From Teichococcus aestuarii (GTDB lineage Bacteria; Pseudomonadota; Alphaproteobacteria; Acetobacterales; Acetobacteraceae), in NCBI RefSeq assembly GCF_003116135.1, contig NZ_PDOA01000021.1:1-64000 (forward strand): DNA of 64,000 bases. Direction: 5' to 3'. Positions 8,780-17,722 of this stretch are shown piece by piece (within the stretch, counting starts at the first letter, position 1; every line of letters starts with the position of its first letter). The translations under genes and the position numbers were made by a program. Under the pieces are notes generated by a model. It made no database searches, was not told the origin of the DNA, and saw only the letters and a program-made list of their open reading frames with translations.

Positions 8780-9769
8780 ATGCACCACGGCACCCAGCCC
8801 GTCCCGGGCCGGCCGAGCCCCGCCGCCGGAGCGGCCGGCGCCTCGCTCGGCGGGCCCCCGGCCTACCGTGTCTTCCCGCGCGCCGAATGGGCGGAGCTGC
8901 GCGCCAACACGCCGCTCTCCCTGTCGGACGAGGACATCGCCGGGCTGCGCGGCCTGACGGAGCAGCTGTCGCTGAAGGAGGTGGCGGATGTGTTCCTCCC
9001 CCTCTCCCGCCTGCTGAACCTGCAGGTGGCGGCGGCGCGCGGGCTCGGCGTGGTGCAGGACACCTTCCTCGGCCGCCCGGTGGTGCCGCCGCCCTACATC
9101 ATCGGCATCGCCGGCAGCGTGGCGGTGGGCAAGAGCACCTTCGCCCGCGTGCTGCAGGCCATCCTGGCCCGCTGGCCGGACCACCCGAAGGTGGAGCTGA
9201 TCACCACGGACGGCTTCCTCTACCCGACGGCGGTGCTGGAGGAGCGCGGGCTGATGGGGCGCAAGGGCTTCCCCGAGAGCTACGACCTGCGGCGGATGAT
9301 CGCCTTCCTCAGCGCCGTGAAGGCGGGCGCGCCGGAGGTGGCGGCGCCGGTCTATTCCCACCTCACCTACGACATCATCCCCGGCAAGCAGCAGATGGTG
9401 CGGCGGCCGGACATCCTGATCTTCGAGGGGCTGAACGTGCTGCAGCCCTCCGCCGGCGCGCCGCTGCTGGCCTCGGACTTCTTCGACTTCTCGGTCTATG
9501 TCGATGCGGAGGAGCGGCACATCGCGGAGTGGTACATCCAGCGCTTCCTGCTGCTGCAGCGCACCGCCTTCCAGAAGCCCACCTCCTACTTCCACCGCTA
9601 CAAGGACCTGCCGGAGCAGGAGGCGATCGCGGTGGCGCAGAACATCTGGCGGCAGATCAACCTCGTGAACCTGCACGAGAACATCCAGCCGACGCGGGAG
9701 CGCGCGCGCCTGGTGCTGCACAAGAGCGCCAACCACAGCGTGGACGAGATCTGGCTGCGGCGCATGTAG
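8780..9769 (+). CDS. coaA: pantothenate kinase, type I
   Basis: 329 residues. First step of coenzyme A synthesis, phosphorylating pantothenate. Walker A is GSVAVGKST (112-120), followed by the family segments [24 protein letters not shown] and FEGLNVLQ, and the C-terminal [15 protein letters not shown]. All are characteristic of bacterial PanK-I, which is normally feedback-inhibited by CoA. The first ~30 residues are a Pro/Gly/Ala-rich extension not found in the E. coli enzyme. It is monocistronic by context. Confidence 0.96.
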   Translation: MHHGTQPVPGRPSPAAGAAGASLGGPPAYRVFPRAEWAELRANTPLSLSDEDIAGLRGLTEQLSLKEVADVFLPLSRLLNLQVAAARGLGVVQDTFLGRPVVPPPYIIGIAGSVAVGKSTFARVLQAILARWPDHPKVELITTDGFLYPTAVLEERGLMGRKGFPESYDLRRMIAFLSAVKAGAPEVAAPVYSHLTYDIIPGKQQMVRRPDILIFEGLNVLQPSAGAPLLASDFFDFSVYVDAEERHIAEWYIQRFLLLQRTAFQKPTSYFHRYKDLPEQEAIAVAQNIWRQINLVNLHENIQPTRERARLVLHKSANHSVDEIWLRRM

Positions 9770-10073
9770 CAGGGGCGGGGCAGCCGCGCGGTCTTTCACG
9801 GGAAATACTTGAAACCCTTGCGCCGCCGCGCAGCGGGCGGCCGAATCATGACGCAGCGGTGAACAGTCCGCACAAGAAATTACAGCATTTTCACATCGCT
9901 GCCTTAGTAAAACCCTCCTCCATTGAACTCGTCGTGAAGGCGCGCATTGCCCCCCTCGCAATGCGTAATTTTTGAGTAAAGTCCAGCTTATGCGCCATGG
10001 CCGGGCGCGACGTCTCAATTCGCGAAGCGTTGCCCAGCCCTGACATCCTGCCGACGGGGGAGACTTCAGACCC
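9770..10073. other. intergenic region upstream of the MBOAT operon
   Basis: 304 bp, unusually A/T-rich around 9870-9990 compared with the coding sequence on either side. That fits a control region for the four-gene operon that follows. It contains a hairpin with a T tract (9943-9971). No promoter with both good boxes and correct spacing could be fixed. An AGACTT-type leader precedes the ATG at 10074 without a strong Shine-Dalgarno. Confidence 0.5.
9943..9971 (+). terminator. hairpin with T tract between coaA and the MBOAT operon
   Basis: CGCATTGC (9943-9950) pairs perfectly with GCAATGCG (9958-9965) around a C-rich 7-nt loop and is followed by TAATTTTT. It could end coaA transcripts or act as a leader attenuator for the operon downstream. 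Confidence 0.5.
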
Positions 10074-11687
10074 ATGCTGTTCAACTCGGCCGTCTTCATT
10101 GCCGGCTTCCTGCCTGTTGTTTTGCTTGGGTTTTTCCTGTTCGCAGGCACGGGCCGGCAGCGGCTGGCGGGCCTCTGGCTGACCCTCGCCTCGCTGGTGT
10201 TCTATGGCTGGTGGGACCCGCATTACGTGCCGCTCCTGCTGGCCAGCATGACCGCCAACTATTGCCTGGGCGGATACTTGCTGAAGCATCCCTCCCGCGC
10301 GGTTCTGGTGCTGGGCATTGCCGGCAACCTGCTGCTGCTCGGCTACTACAAGTACACCGGCTTCCTGCTGAGCAGCGTCGACCAGGCCTTCGGGCTGGAG
10401 TGGACGGTGCCCAACATCATCCTGCCGCTGGCCATCTCCTTCTTCACCTTCCAGCAGATCGCCTACCTGTCGGACGCGCATGACGGCGCGGTGGTGGAGC
10501 ACGACTTCCTCAACTACTGCCTGTTCATCACCTTCTTCCCCCACCTGATCGCCGGCCCCATCACCCACCACCGGGAGATGCTGTCGCAGTTCAGCAACCC
10601 GGACAATTTCCGGCCGCGCTTCGACAACATCTCGGTCGGCGCCACGCTGTTCCTGCTCGGCCTGTTCAAGAAGGTGGTGTTCGCCGACCCGATGGGCGCC
10701 GAGGCCGCCCCCGTCTTCGCCGCCGCGGCCGATGGCGTGCAGCTTGGGCTGCTCGACTCCTGGGGCGGCGCGCTCTCCTACACGCTGCAGATCTACTTCG
10801 ACTTCTCGGGCTACACCGACATGGCGATCGGCCTCGGCCTGCTGTTCGGCATCAGCCTGCCGCCGAATTTCGACAGCCCCTACAAGGCGCGCAACGTCAT
10901 CGAATACTGGTCGCGCTGGCACATGACGCTGACGCGCTTCCTGACCGCCTATGTCTACAACCCCATCGTCATGCGCATCACCCGCGCCCGGGCGGCCGCC
11001 GGCAAGCCGCTGCCGCGCCGCGGCAAGATGACGGCCGGCACCTTCCTGGCGCTGGTCGCCTGGCCGACGGTGCTGACCATGTTCATCTCCGGCGTCTGGC
11101 ACGGGGCGGGCTGGCAGTTCGTGGCCTTCGGCCTGCTGCACGGCTTCTACCTGGTGGTGGCGCATGCCTGGCGGGCCTGGAAGGCGCGCACCGGCCGGCC
11201 GCTCGACAGCGACAGCTGGGCGAAGAACGCGGTGGCCATCCTGTTCACCTTCCTCTGCATCAACGTGGCGATGGTGTTCTTCCGCGCCCCGCACCTCACC
11301 GGCGCGCTGAACCTGCTGGCCGGCATGGCGGGGCTGAACGGCGTCACCCTGCCGCCCTCCATCGCCGGGCTGCCGGTGGTGGGCGCGGTGGCGGGGGCGC
11401 TCGGCATCGGCGCCGAGCCGGGGGCGTTCTTCCGCCCCATGCTGGGCCTGCACATCGCGCTGCTGCTGGCCATCGTCTGGGGCCTGCCCAACACCCAGCA
11501 GTTCATGCGCCACTACCGCACGGCGCTGAACTGGCGGCCGCGCATGAACTGGCTGCAGCCGGTGCTGCCCTTCGCCACCTGGCGGCCCACCGCCGCCTAC
11601 GGCGTGGTGATCGGCCTCGCCGGCTTCTACGCCCTGGCGCGGGCCTTCTCCGCCGCGCCCACCGAATTCCTCTACTTCCAGTTCTGA
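10074..11687 (+). CDS. MBOAT-family membrane O-acyltransferase (AlgI/DltB type)
   Basis: 537 residues with about 10-12 predicted membrane segments. Family marks are YFDFSGYTDMAIGLG, the PPNFDSPY and SRWHMTLTRF segments, and catalytic H343 in GVWHGAGW. Members such as AlgI, PatA and DltB pass an activated acyl group across the membrane for transfer to an extracytoplasmic polymer. The gene is first of four, only 10 nt before the FkbH-like gene. The co-encoded acyl carrier protein suggests the donor is an ACP thioester, as with DltB, rather than acetyl-CoA. The acceptor is unknown. Confidence 0.88.
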   Translation: MLFNSAVFIAGFLPVVLLGFFLFAGTGRQRLAGLWLTLASLVFYGWWDPHYVPLLLASMTANYCLGGYLLKHPSRAVLVLGIAGNLLLLGYYKYTGFLLSSVDQAFGLEWTVPNIILPLAISFFTFQQIAYLSDAHDGAVVEHDFLNYCLFITFFPHLIAGPITHHREMLSQFSNPDNFRPRFDNISVGATLFLLGLFKKVVFADPMGAEAAPVFAAAADGVQLGLLDSWGGALSYTLQIYFDFSGYTDMAIGLGLLFGISLPPNFDSPYKARNVIEYWSRWHMTLTRFLTAYVYNPIVMRITRARAAAGKPLPRRGKMTAGTFLALVAWPTVLTMFISGVWHGAGWQFVAFGLLHGFYLVVAHAWRAWKARTGRPLDSDSWAKNAVAILFTFLCINVAMVFFRAPHLTGALNLLAGMAGLNGVTLPPSIAGLPVVGAVAGALGIGAEPGAFFRPMLGLHIALLLAIVWGLPNTQQFMRHYRTALNWRPRMNWLQPVLPFATWRPTAAYGVVIGLAGFYALARAFSAAPTEFLYFQF

Positions 11688-11697
11688 GGCGGATTCC

Positions 11698-13620
11698 ATG
11701 GAACAGCTCCCCTGGCTGCCGGCCCATGCCGATCTCGGCGCAGCCCTCAGCGCGGCCCGCCGGCTGGAGCCGGCGGCGCGCTTCGCGGAAGCCGTGCGCC
11801 TCGCCGGCTACCGGCGCGACTTCACCCTCACCGGCCGCATCGACCGGCTGGCGACCGACGGCCTGGCCGACCCGGCGCTGCGCGAGGGCGTGCGCCCGGC
11901 GCTGACGCCGCTGCGGCTGGCCATCCTCTCCTCCCACACCGTGGACCACCTGGTGCCGGCCATCCGCGTCTCGGGGCTGGACCGGCGGGTGGCGCTCTCG
12001 GTGCATGTCGCCCCCTACGGCATGTACCGGCAGGCGCTGCTGGGCGAGGACCCGGAGCTGGCCGCCTTCGCCCCCCAGCTGATCCTGCTGGCGCTGGATG
12101 CACGCGACGCGCCGATCGACCTGCCGCTGGACAGCGACGAGGCCACCGTGGAGGCCGCCGTGCAGGCGCGCATCGACGAGTTGCGCACCCTCTGGCGCCG
12201 CGCCCGCGCCCGCTACGGCGCGCAGGTGGTGCAGCAGACCCTGGTGCCGGCCGACCCGCTGCTGTTCGGCTCCTTCGAGGCGCTGGTGCCGGCGGCGCCG
12301 CACAGCGTCATCGAGCGGCTGAACACCGCCATCCGCGCCGCCGCGCGGCAGGAGGGCGTGCTGCTGCTCGACCTCGCCTGGCAGGCGGCGCGCCTCGGCC
12401 ATGCCTCGGGTCTGGCCGACCCGGTGCGCTGGCACCAGGCCAAGCAGCTGGTCAGCCCGGCGCTGGCGCCGCTCTATGGCGACCTCGTCGCCCGCATCGC
12501 CGGTGCCGTCGCCGGCACCTCGCGCAAATGCCTGGTGCTCGACCTCGACAACACCCTCTGGGGCGGCGTCATCGGCGATGACGGGCTGGACGGCATCCGG
12601 CTGGGCCAGGGCAATGCCACGGGCGAGGCCTTCCTCGCCTTCCAGCGCTACGCCGCGGCGCTTGGCCGGCGCGGCATCATCCTGGCCGTGTGCAGCAAGA
12701 ACAACCCGGAAGTGGCCGAGGAGGTGTTCGCCAAGCACCCCGAGATGGCACTGCGGCGCGGCGACATCGCCTGCTTCGTCGCCAACTGGAACGACAAGGC
12801 CGGCAACCTCCGCCACATCGCCAAGACGCTGAACATCGGCCTCGACAGCCTCGTCTTCGTCGACGACAACCCGGCCGAGCGCGAGATCATCCGCCGCGAG
12901 CTGCCGGAGGTGGCGGTGCCGGAGGTGACGGAGGACGTCTCGGACTACCCCGCCATCGTCGGCGCCGCGGGCTATTTCGAGGCGGCCGGCTTCACCGCCG
13001 ATGACGCGGCCCGCGCCCGCTCCTACGCGCTGAACGCCGAGCGGCAGGCGGCGCTGGAGCAGGCGACCGACATCACCGGCTATCTCCGCAGCCTCGCCAT
13101 GAAGATGACGGCGCGGCGCGTCGGCCCCGCCGAGCTGCCGCGCGTGACGCAGCTCATCAACAAGACCAACCAGTTCAACCTGACCACCCGCCGCTACACG
13201 GATGCCGACACGGCCCGCTTCGCCGCCGACCCGGAGACGCTGCTGCTCTCGCTCCGCCTCAGCGACCGCTTCGGCGACAACGGGCTGATCGCGGTGCTGA
13301 TGGCCCGCCCCGACCCGGCCCTGCCCCCCGGCGAGCTGCTGATCGACACCTGGCTGATGAGCTGCCGCGTGCTCGGCCGCCAGGTGGAGGAGGCCTCGCT
13401 CGGCGTGCTGCTGGAGCATGCCAGCCAGCGCGGCGTGAAGGCGCTCGTCGGCGAGTATCGCCCCACCGCCAAGAACGGCATGGTGGCCCGGCACTATGAG
13501 AAGCTGGGCTTCGCCCCGGTACCCGCGCCGGAGGGCGCCGAATCCGGCGCCACCTTCTGGCGCTACGAACTGCGCGCCGCCGAGGCGCCCGCCCATTACA
13601 TCGAAGTGGAAGCCGCATGA
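11698..13620 (+). CDS. FkbH-like HAD-IIIC phosphatase/acyl-loading protein
   Basis: 640 residues in three parts. The first is an N-terminal region of ~275 residues. The second is an HAD-IIIC domain starting CLVLDLDNTLWGG, with nucleophile D282 and D284 in DLDNT, then VCSKNN and FVDDNPAER. The third is a C-terminal GNAT-like segment with NKTNQFNLTTRRY and RHYEKLGF. This is the FkbH architecture. Characterised members take 1,3-bisphosphoglycerate, remove a phosphate and load a glyceryl group onto an acyl carrier protein. Its stop overlaps the ACP start by 4 nt (ATGA), implying coupled synthesis with its carrier. Glyceryl as cargo is inference from the family. Confidence 0.87.
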   Translation: MEQLPWLPAHADLGAALSAARRLEPAARFAEAVRLAGYRRDFTLTGRIDRLATDGLADPALREGVRPALTPLRLAILSSHTVDHLVPAIRVSGLDRRVALSVHVAPYGMYRQALLGEDPELAAFAPQLILLALDARDAPIDLPLDSDEATVEAAVQARIDELRTLWRRARARYGAQVVQQTLVPADPLLFGSFEALVPAAPHSVIERLNTAIRAAARQEGVLLLDLAWQAARLGHASGLADPVRWHQAKQLVSPALAPLYGDLVARIAGAVAGTSRKCLVLDLDNTLWGGVIGDDGLDGIRLGQGNATGEAFLAFQRYAAALGRRGIILAVCSKNNPEVAEEVFAKHPEMALRRGDIACFVANWNDKAGNLRHIAKTLNIGLDSLVFVDDNPAEREIIRRELPEVAVPEVTEDVSDYPAIVGAAGYFEAAGFTADDAARARSYALNAERQAALEQATDITGYLRSLAMKMTARRVGPAELPRVTQLINKTNQFNLTTRRYTDADTARFAADPETLLLSLRLSDRFGDNGLIAVLMARPDPALPPGELLIDTWLMSCRVLGRQVEEASLGVLLEHASQRGVKALVGEYRPTAKNGMVARHYEKLGFAPVPAPEGAESGATFWRYELRAAEAPAHYIEVEAA

Positions 13621-13868
13621 CCGAGGCCCAGATCTACGACGCCCTGACCGAAGTGTTCCAGGACGTGTTCGACGACGACGACATCCGCCTGACCTCCGGC
13701 ACCACGGCGGCCGATGTCCCGGGCTGGGACAGCCAGGCGCATGTGAACCTCGTGGTGGCGGCCGAGATGCGCTTCGGCGTCCGCTTCCGCACCGCCGAGC
13801 TCGAGTCGCTGCACAATGTGGGCGACTTCGTGCAGCTCATCGCCAGCAAGCAGCAGGGAGCCCGGTAG
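13617..13868 (+). CDS. acyl carrier protein
   Basis: 83 residues, acidic, four-helix ACP pattern. The phosphopantetheine attachment serine is S39 in PGWDSQAHVNLV, a D-S-x-x-H variant of the usual DSL motif also seen in carriers of FkbH clusters. The start codon overlaps the FkbH-like stop and the stop lies 2 nt before the next ATG. It most likely carries the group that the FkbH-like protein loads and the MBOAT protein exports. Confidence 0.9.
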   Translation: MTEAQIYDALTEVFQDVFDDDDIRLTSGTTAADVPGWDSQAHVNLVVAAEMRFGVRFRTAELESLHNVGDFVQLIASKQQGAR

Positions 13869-13870
13869 CC

Positions 13871-14911
13871 ATGGCCGCATCTCCTCCCGGCCATGGGCCG
13901 GGGGCGGCACCGCCCTCCCCGCCCGTGCCGCCGCGCTACCTGAGCGCGCTGTTCGCCAGCGCCTTCCTGGCGCTGCTGGGCTTCTACGGCCTGCTGTTCG
14001 GCCTCCGCGCCACCGGCCACCTGCCGCCGCCGGCCTTCGCCAACTCCATCTGCGTCGATGAGAAGCTGGCCTTCCACCGCACCCACCCGGCGCCGGGCGC
14101 CACCCTGCTGGTGGTCGGCTCCTCCGTGGCGTGGCGGCATTTCGACGGCGACGCGGTGGTGGAGCGCGCCCCTCAGGCGGTGCCGCTGAGCGGCGCCTTC
14201 TGCGGCCTCTCGGCCAACCAGAGCGTGTTCGCCGCCAACTGGTTCCTCGACCGCCAGCCCGCCGTGCGCGAGGTGCTGCTGATCACCTCGCCGCAGGATT
14301 TCGAGAACTGCACCACCAGCCGCACCACGCTGTTCGACGGCGCGGACGCGGCCGCCTATGTGGACGGCGCCTCCCCCTGGCCCTTCTACATGCGCTACTT
14401 CGCGCCCACCTCGCTGCTGCGCAACGCCAGCGAGATCGCCGCCAAGCGCAGCGGCGAGAACTGGATCGACCCGCTGGTGTTCGACCGCTACGGCAGCGGC
14501 CCGCTGGACACGCCGCGCAACCGCGAGACGCTGCTCTACGGCATGGTGCGGACGCTGGACCAGGCCTGCTTCGATTCGGTGGCCAGGCTCGGCCAGCGGC
14601 TGCAGGGCGAAGGCAAGCGGCTGCTGGTGGCCTCCACCCCGCTCAACCCCGCCTGGAAGGCCGAGGGCGACCCGCAGGGCCGGACGGTGGCCGAGTTCAA
14701 CCAGCGCATGGAGGCGGCGCTCGCCCCCTCCGGCGGCACCTTCTGGGATGGCGACGCCGCCCAGGTGGTGGGCCCCGAGGCCTTCTTCGACGCCATCCAC
14801 CTGCGCTGGTCCGCCGCCCGCACCTATTCGGACGCGCTGGCCGAGGCGCTGAAGCTCGGTTCGGTCGCGCCGCCGCGCCCCACCCTGCTGTCCGAGCAGC
14901 GCGCCCCCTGA
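13871..14911 (+). CDS. membrane-anchored SGNH/DltD-like protein
   Basis: 346 residues: a Pro-rich cytoplasmic lead, one membrane helix (about 23-45), and a large extracytoplasmic domain. The domain opens with LLVVGSSVAWRHF, in which S85 is the candidate SGNH nucleophile, and closes with FFDAIHLRWSAA, supplying the Asp/His pair. This topology and motif set match DltD and AlgX/AlgJ-type partners of MBOAT proteins, which finish transfer of the acyl group to its polymer. Overall similarity to any characterised enzyme is too low for a firm name. A hairpin spans the stop codon (14901-14922). Confidence 0.75.
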   Translation: MAASPPGHGPGAAPPSPPVPPRYLSALFASAFLALLGFYGLLFGLRATGHLPPPAFANSICVDEKLAFHRTHPAPGATLLVVGSSVAWRHFDGDAVVERAPQAVPLSGAFCGLSANQSVFAANWFLDRQPAVREVLLITSPQDFENCTTSRTTLFDGADAAAYVDGASPWPFYMRYFAPTSLLRNASEIAAKRSGENWIDPLVFDRYGSGPLDTPRNRETLLYGMVRTLDQACFDSVARLGQRLQGEGKRLLVASTPLNPAWKAEGDPQGRTVAEFNQRMEAALAPSGGTFWDGDAAQVVGPEAFFDAIHLRWSAARTYSDALAEALKLGSVAPPRPTLLSEQRAP

Positions 14912-14930
14912 GGAGGGGGCGCCCTTCCCC

Positions 14931-14979
14931 GGCGCCGGAGAAAGGCGCCGGGGAGAAAGGCGCCGGGGAGAAAAGCGCC
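14931..14979. repeat. 15-bp tandem repeat, about three copies
   Basis: Units beginning GGCGCCGG...AGAAA start at 14931 (13 bp, two bases short), 14944 and 14959, and a partial unit follows. They lie between the SGNH gene and its terminator. Each GGCGCC is self-complementary, so the RNA could stack small hairpins. Confidence 0.85.
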
Positions 14980-14989
14980 AGACATGACA

Positions 14990-15012
14990 AAGGCGGCCGT
15001 TGGCCGCCTTTT
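14990..15012 (+). terminator. intrinsic terminator of the MBOAT/FkbH/ACP/SGNH operon
   Basis: AAGGCGGCC (14990-14998) pairs with GGCCGCCTT (15002-15010) around a 3-nt loop and ends in TTTT. It closes the four-gene operon on the plus strand just before the oppositely oriented tRNA-Ala. Confidence 0.85.
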
Positions 15013-15053
15013 CCGTCTTCAGATTCGGTCTGTGCCGGGAGCCGCGCGGCGGG

Positions 15054-15129
15054 TGGTGGAGCTGAGGGGAATCGAACCCCTGACCTCCTCATTGCGAACG
15101 AGGCGCTCTCCCATCTGAGCTACAGCCCC
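15054..15129 (-). tRNA. tRNA-Ala (anticodon CGC)
   Basis: A 76-nt cloverleaf including an encoded CCA end. The acceptor stem GGGGCTG/CAGCTCC contains the G3-U70 wobble pair that identifies alanine tRNA. The anticodon stem-loop is CCTCG-TTCGCAA-TGAGG, anticodon CGC, reading GCG, a heavily used codon in this genome. The T loop GGTTCGATTCC is standard. It has its own promoter. Confidence 0.97.
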
Positions 15130-15148
15130 ACACTCGCGCGGTGGGCGG

Positions 15149-15177
15149 CTTATCCCCGAGGTCGCGGCACGAGTCAA
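15149..15177 (-). promoter_or_regulatory. sigma-70-type promoter of tRNA-Ala
   Basis: On the minus strand TTGACT (15177-15172) and GATAAG (15154-15149) are separated by exactly 17 nt. The predicted start is about 12 nt before the mature tRNA 5' end. Confidence 0.8.
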
Positions 15178-15238
15178 GCGGTGCTTGCCGTGGAGCCGCG
15201 CGCTTCGTATCTCAGGGCCTCACGTGAAGGGGATGGCG

Positions 15239-15532
15239 ATGTACGCGGTGTTTTGGTTCGTCGATCAGGCAATCGGCCTCTATGTGTGGGCGCTCATCAT
15301 CGCCGCCGTGTTCAGCCTGCTGGTCGCGTTCAACGTGCTCGACACCCGCAACCGCTTCGTCTGGGCGGTGGGCGACTTCCTCCACAAGATCACCGAGCCG
15401 GCGCTGCGGCCGATCCGCAACTTCATGCCCAATCTCGGCGGCATCGACATCTCGCCGATGATCCTGATCCTGCTGCTCTACGCCTTCCGCATCTTCCTCT
15501 GGACCACCCTCTGGCCGCTGGTGGCGGGCTGA
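15239..15532 (+). CDS. YggT-family membrane protein
   Basis: 97 residues with two to three membrane helices ([21 protein letters not shown]; later [15 protein letters not shown]) and the family motif [22 protein letters not shown]. YggT proteins are implicated in cell-envelope and osmotic functions; the exact role is open. ATG 15239 is preferred because AAGGGG ends 6 nt upstream; ATG 15233 would leave no spacing. It is first gene of a run with the DUF167 gene and folD. Confidence 0.87.
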   Translation: MYAVFWFVDQAIGLYVWALIIAAVFSLLVAFNVLDTRNRFVWAVGDFLHKITEPALRPIRNFMPNLGGIDISPMILILLLYAFRIFLWTTLWPLVAG

Positions 15533-15561
15533 GCGGACGCTGGACGAAGGGCTGGCGCGCG

Positions 15562-15846
15562 GTGGAGGGGGGCGTGGAGCTGCGCGTGAAGGCGCAGCCC
15601 CGGGCCCGCCGCCCCGGCCTCGGCGGCTGGGCCGATTCGGCCACCGGCCCGCGCCTGCGGCTGGCGGTGAACGCGGCGCCCGAGGATGGCCGCGCCAACC
15701 GCGCCCTCTGCGCCCTGCTGGCCGAGGCGCTGCATGTCCCCCCTTCCGCCATCGCGGTGGTGCAGGGCGCCACGTCGCGGGAAAAGACCTGCCGCATCCT
15801 GGGCGACCCCGCCCGGCTGAGCGAGCAACTGGAGACCCTGGCATGA
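15562..15846 (+). CDS. DUF167 (YggU) family protein
   Basis: 94 residues from GTG 15562. The conserved core is [13 protein letters not shown] followed by [18 protein letters not shown] and the [13 protein letters not shown] segment. It is a small cytoplasmic protein of unknown function, usually encoded next to YggT as here. The start is uncertain: no ATG exists between the yggT stop and the conserved core, and GTG 15574 or a start overlapping yggT are alternatives. The TGA overlaps the folD ATG (ATGA), so translation is probably coupled. Confidence 0.83.
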   Translation: MEGGVELRVKAQPRARRPGLGGWADSATGPRLRLAVNAAPEDGRANRALCALLAEALHVPPSAIAVVQGATSREKTCRILGDPARLSEQLETLA

Positions 15847-16685
15847 CCGCGAGCATCATCGACGGCAAGGCCGTGGCCGCGGCGCTGCGCGCGCGCCTGG
15901 CCGAGCGCGTGAAGGCCCTGCCCTACACCCCCGGCCTGCGCGTGGTGCGCGTGGGCGAGGACCCGGCGAGCGGCGTCTATGTCCGCAACAAGGACCGCGC
16001 GGCGCGCGAGGCGGGGCTCGACAGCGCCACGCTCCAGCTGCCCGAGGAGACACCCGAGGCCGAGCTGCTGGCCCTGGTGCGCCGGCTGAACGAGGACCCG
16101 GCGGTGGACGGCATCCTGGTGCAGTTGCCGCTGCCCCGGCAGATCGACGCCGCCAAGGTGCTGGCCGCCATCGACCCGGCCAAGGACGTGGACGGCTTCC
16201 ACGCCATGAACGCCGGCAAGCTCGCCACCGGGCAGCCCGGGCTGGTGCCCTGCACGCCGAAGGGGGTGATGCACCTGCTCGCCGCCGCCGGCACCGCCAT
16301 CGCCGGGGCGCGCGCCGTGGTGCTCGGGCGCTCCAACATCGTCGGCAAGCCGATGGCCGCGCTGCTGCTGGCGGCCGACGCCACCGTGACCGTGGTGCAT
16401 TCCCGCACGCGCGACCTCGCCTCGGAATGCCGCCGCGCCGAGATCCTGGTCGCCGCCGTGGGGCGGCCGGAGATGGTGAAGGGCGACTGGATCGCCGAAG
16501 GCGCCACCGTCATCGATGTCGGCATCAACCGCCTGGCCAATGGCGGGCTGGTGGGCGACGTGGACTTCGCCGCCGCGCGCGAGCGGGCCGCGGCCATCAC
16601 CCCCGTGCCGGGCGGCGTCGGGCCCATGACCATCGCCTGCCTGCTGGAGAACACGGTGGACGCGGCGGTCGCGCGGCGGAAGTAA
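15843..16685 (+). CDS. folD: bifunctional methylenetetrahydrofolate dehydrogenase/cyclohydrolase
   Basis: 280 residues. Interconverts methylene-, methenyl- and formyl-tetrahydrofolate with NADP. The active-site pair is Y46...K50 (SGVYVRNK); other marks are GILVQLPLP, the DVDGFHAMN segment, [11 protein letters not shown] for NADP binding, and the closing [18 protein letters not shown]. It starts inside the stop of the DUF167 gene. Repeat copy B begins 11 nt past its stop. Confidence 0.96.
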   Translation: MTASIIDGKAVAAALRARLAERVKALPYTPGLRVVRVGEDPASGVYVRNKDRAAREAGLDSATLQLPEETPEAELLALVRRLNEDPAVDGILVQLPLPRQIDAAKVLAAIDPAKDVDGFHAMNAGKLATGQPGLVPCTPKGVMHLLAAAGTAIAGARAVVLGRSNIVGKPMAALLLAADATVTVVHSRTRDLASECRRAEILVAAVGRPEMVKGDWIAEGATVIDVGINRLANGGLVGDVDFAAARERAAAITPVPGGVGPMTIACLLENTVDAAVARRK

Positions 16686-16695
16686 AAAAGTCAGC

Positions 16696-16809
16696 GTTCT
16701 TTTTTGGAAAAAAGAACCAAAAAACTTTCTGCAGTTTGGCGCTCGCGGGCGGATGGCGCGGCGCCAGACCCGGAAAGTCTCTTTGCCTCTTTTTCTTCAG
16801 AGAAAGAAG
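16696..16809 (-). repeat. dispersed double-hairpin repeat, copy B
   Basis: Inverse orientation to copies A and D. The GTTC-type hairpin (16696-16717, GTTCTTTTTT/AAAAAAGAAC) comes first and a degenerate CTTC-type hairpin (16787-16809) last, with a GC-rich core containing GGCGCC between. It lies between two plus-strand genes, folD and the TIM-barrel gene. Confidence 0.8.
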
Positions 16810-16895
16810 ATGACTTCAGATTGTCACCGCGCCGCCACGGGGTTGCAGCGCGGCGGCGCTAGGCGGGGCCGCGCAACACCAGCCGGACCCTGTTC

Positions 16896-17714
16896 ATGAC
16901 CGACAAGCCCATCCTTGGCGCCGCCCTCACCCTCAAGGGCATCACCCAGCACCGCGACTGGCTGCTGGAGAAGCAGCGCGACCTGGAGATCCAGGACCTG
17001 CACAGCGCCGAGGTGCTGGACGGCGACTGGCGCCCGGTGGCCGAGCGGCTGCGCGCGCTGCTGGACGGGCACACCGGCCGCGTCGGCCTGCACGGGCCGT
17101 TCTGGGGCTTCAAGATCGACAGCCACGACCCCGAGATCCGCGCCGTGGTGCGCCGCCGCCTGCTGCAGGGGCTCGAGGCCTGCGCTGCGGTGGGCGCCAC
17201 GCAGATGGTGGTCCACTCCCCCTACACCACCTGGGACCACGCCAACCTCGACGCCTTCCCCGGCGCCCGCGAGCAGCAGATCGAGCGCGTGCACCTGACG
17301 CTGCGCGACGTCGTCGCCCGCGCCGAGTCGCAGGGCTGCGAGCTGGTCATCGAGAACATCGAGGACAAGGAGCCGCGCGACCGCATCGCCCTCGCCGCCT
17401 CCTTCGGCAGCCCGGCGGTGCAGGTCTCGCTGGATACCGGCCACGCCCACTACGCGCATGTCAGCACCGGCGCGCCGCCGGTGGACGTGCATGTGAACCT
17501 GGCGGGCGAGGCGCTGCGCCATGTCCACCTGCAGGACACGGACGGCCATGCCGACCGCCACTGGCAGCCGGGCGAGGGCACCATCCGCTGGCCGGGCCTG
17601 TTCGCCGCCCTCGCCCGCCTCGCCGGCCGGCCGCGCCTGATCCTGGAGGTGCGCGACCAGACCAGCCTGCGCCGCGGCGCCGCGCATCTCGAGGCGCTCG
17701 GCCTGGCGGAGTAG
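16896..17714 (+). CDS. sugar phosphate isomerase/epimerase-like TIM-barrel protein
   Basis: 272 residues of the xylose-isomerase-like (AP endonuclease 2) superfamily. Metal-ligand candidates follow the family order: H in GLHGPFWGF, H in MVVHSPYT, E in LVIENIED, then D and H in VSLDTGHAHY, and H in RHVHLQDT. Enzymes of this group isomerise or epimerise sugars, inositols or hydroxypyruvate, so the substrate cannot be read from sequence. It is probably a stand-alone gene, separated from folD by repeat copy B. Confidence 0.78.
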   Translation: MTDKPILGAALTLKGITQHRDWLLEKQRDLEIQDLHSAEVLDGDWRPVAERLRALLDGHTGRVGLHGPFWGFKIDSHDPEIRAVVRRRLLQGLEACAAVGATQMVVHSPYTTWDHANLDAFPGAREQQIERVHLTLRDVVARAESQGCELVIENIEDKEPRDRIALAASFGSPAVQVSLDTGHAHYAHVSTGAPPVDVHVNLAGEALRHVHLQDTDGHADRHWQPGEGTIRWPGLFAALARLAGRPRLILEVRDQTSLRRGAAHLEALGLAE

Positions 17715-17722
17715 GGCCGGGC

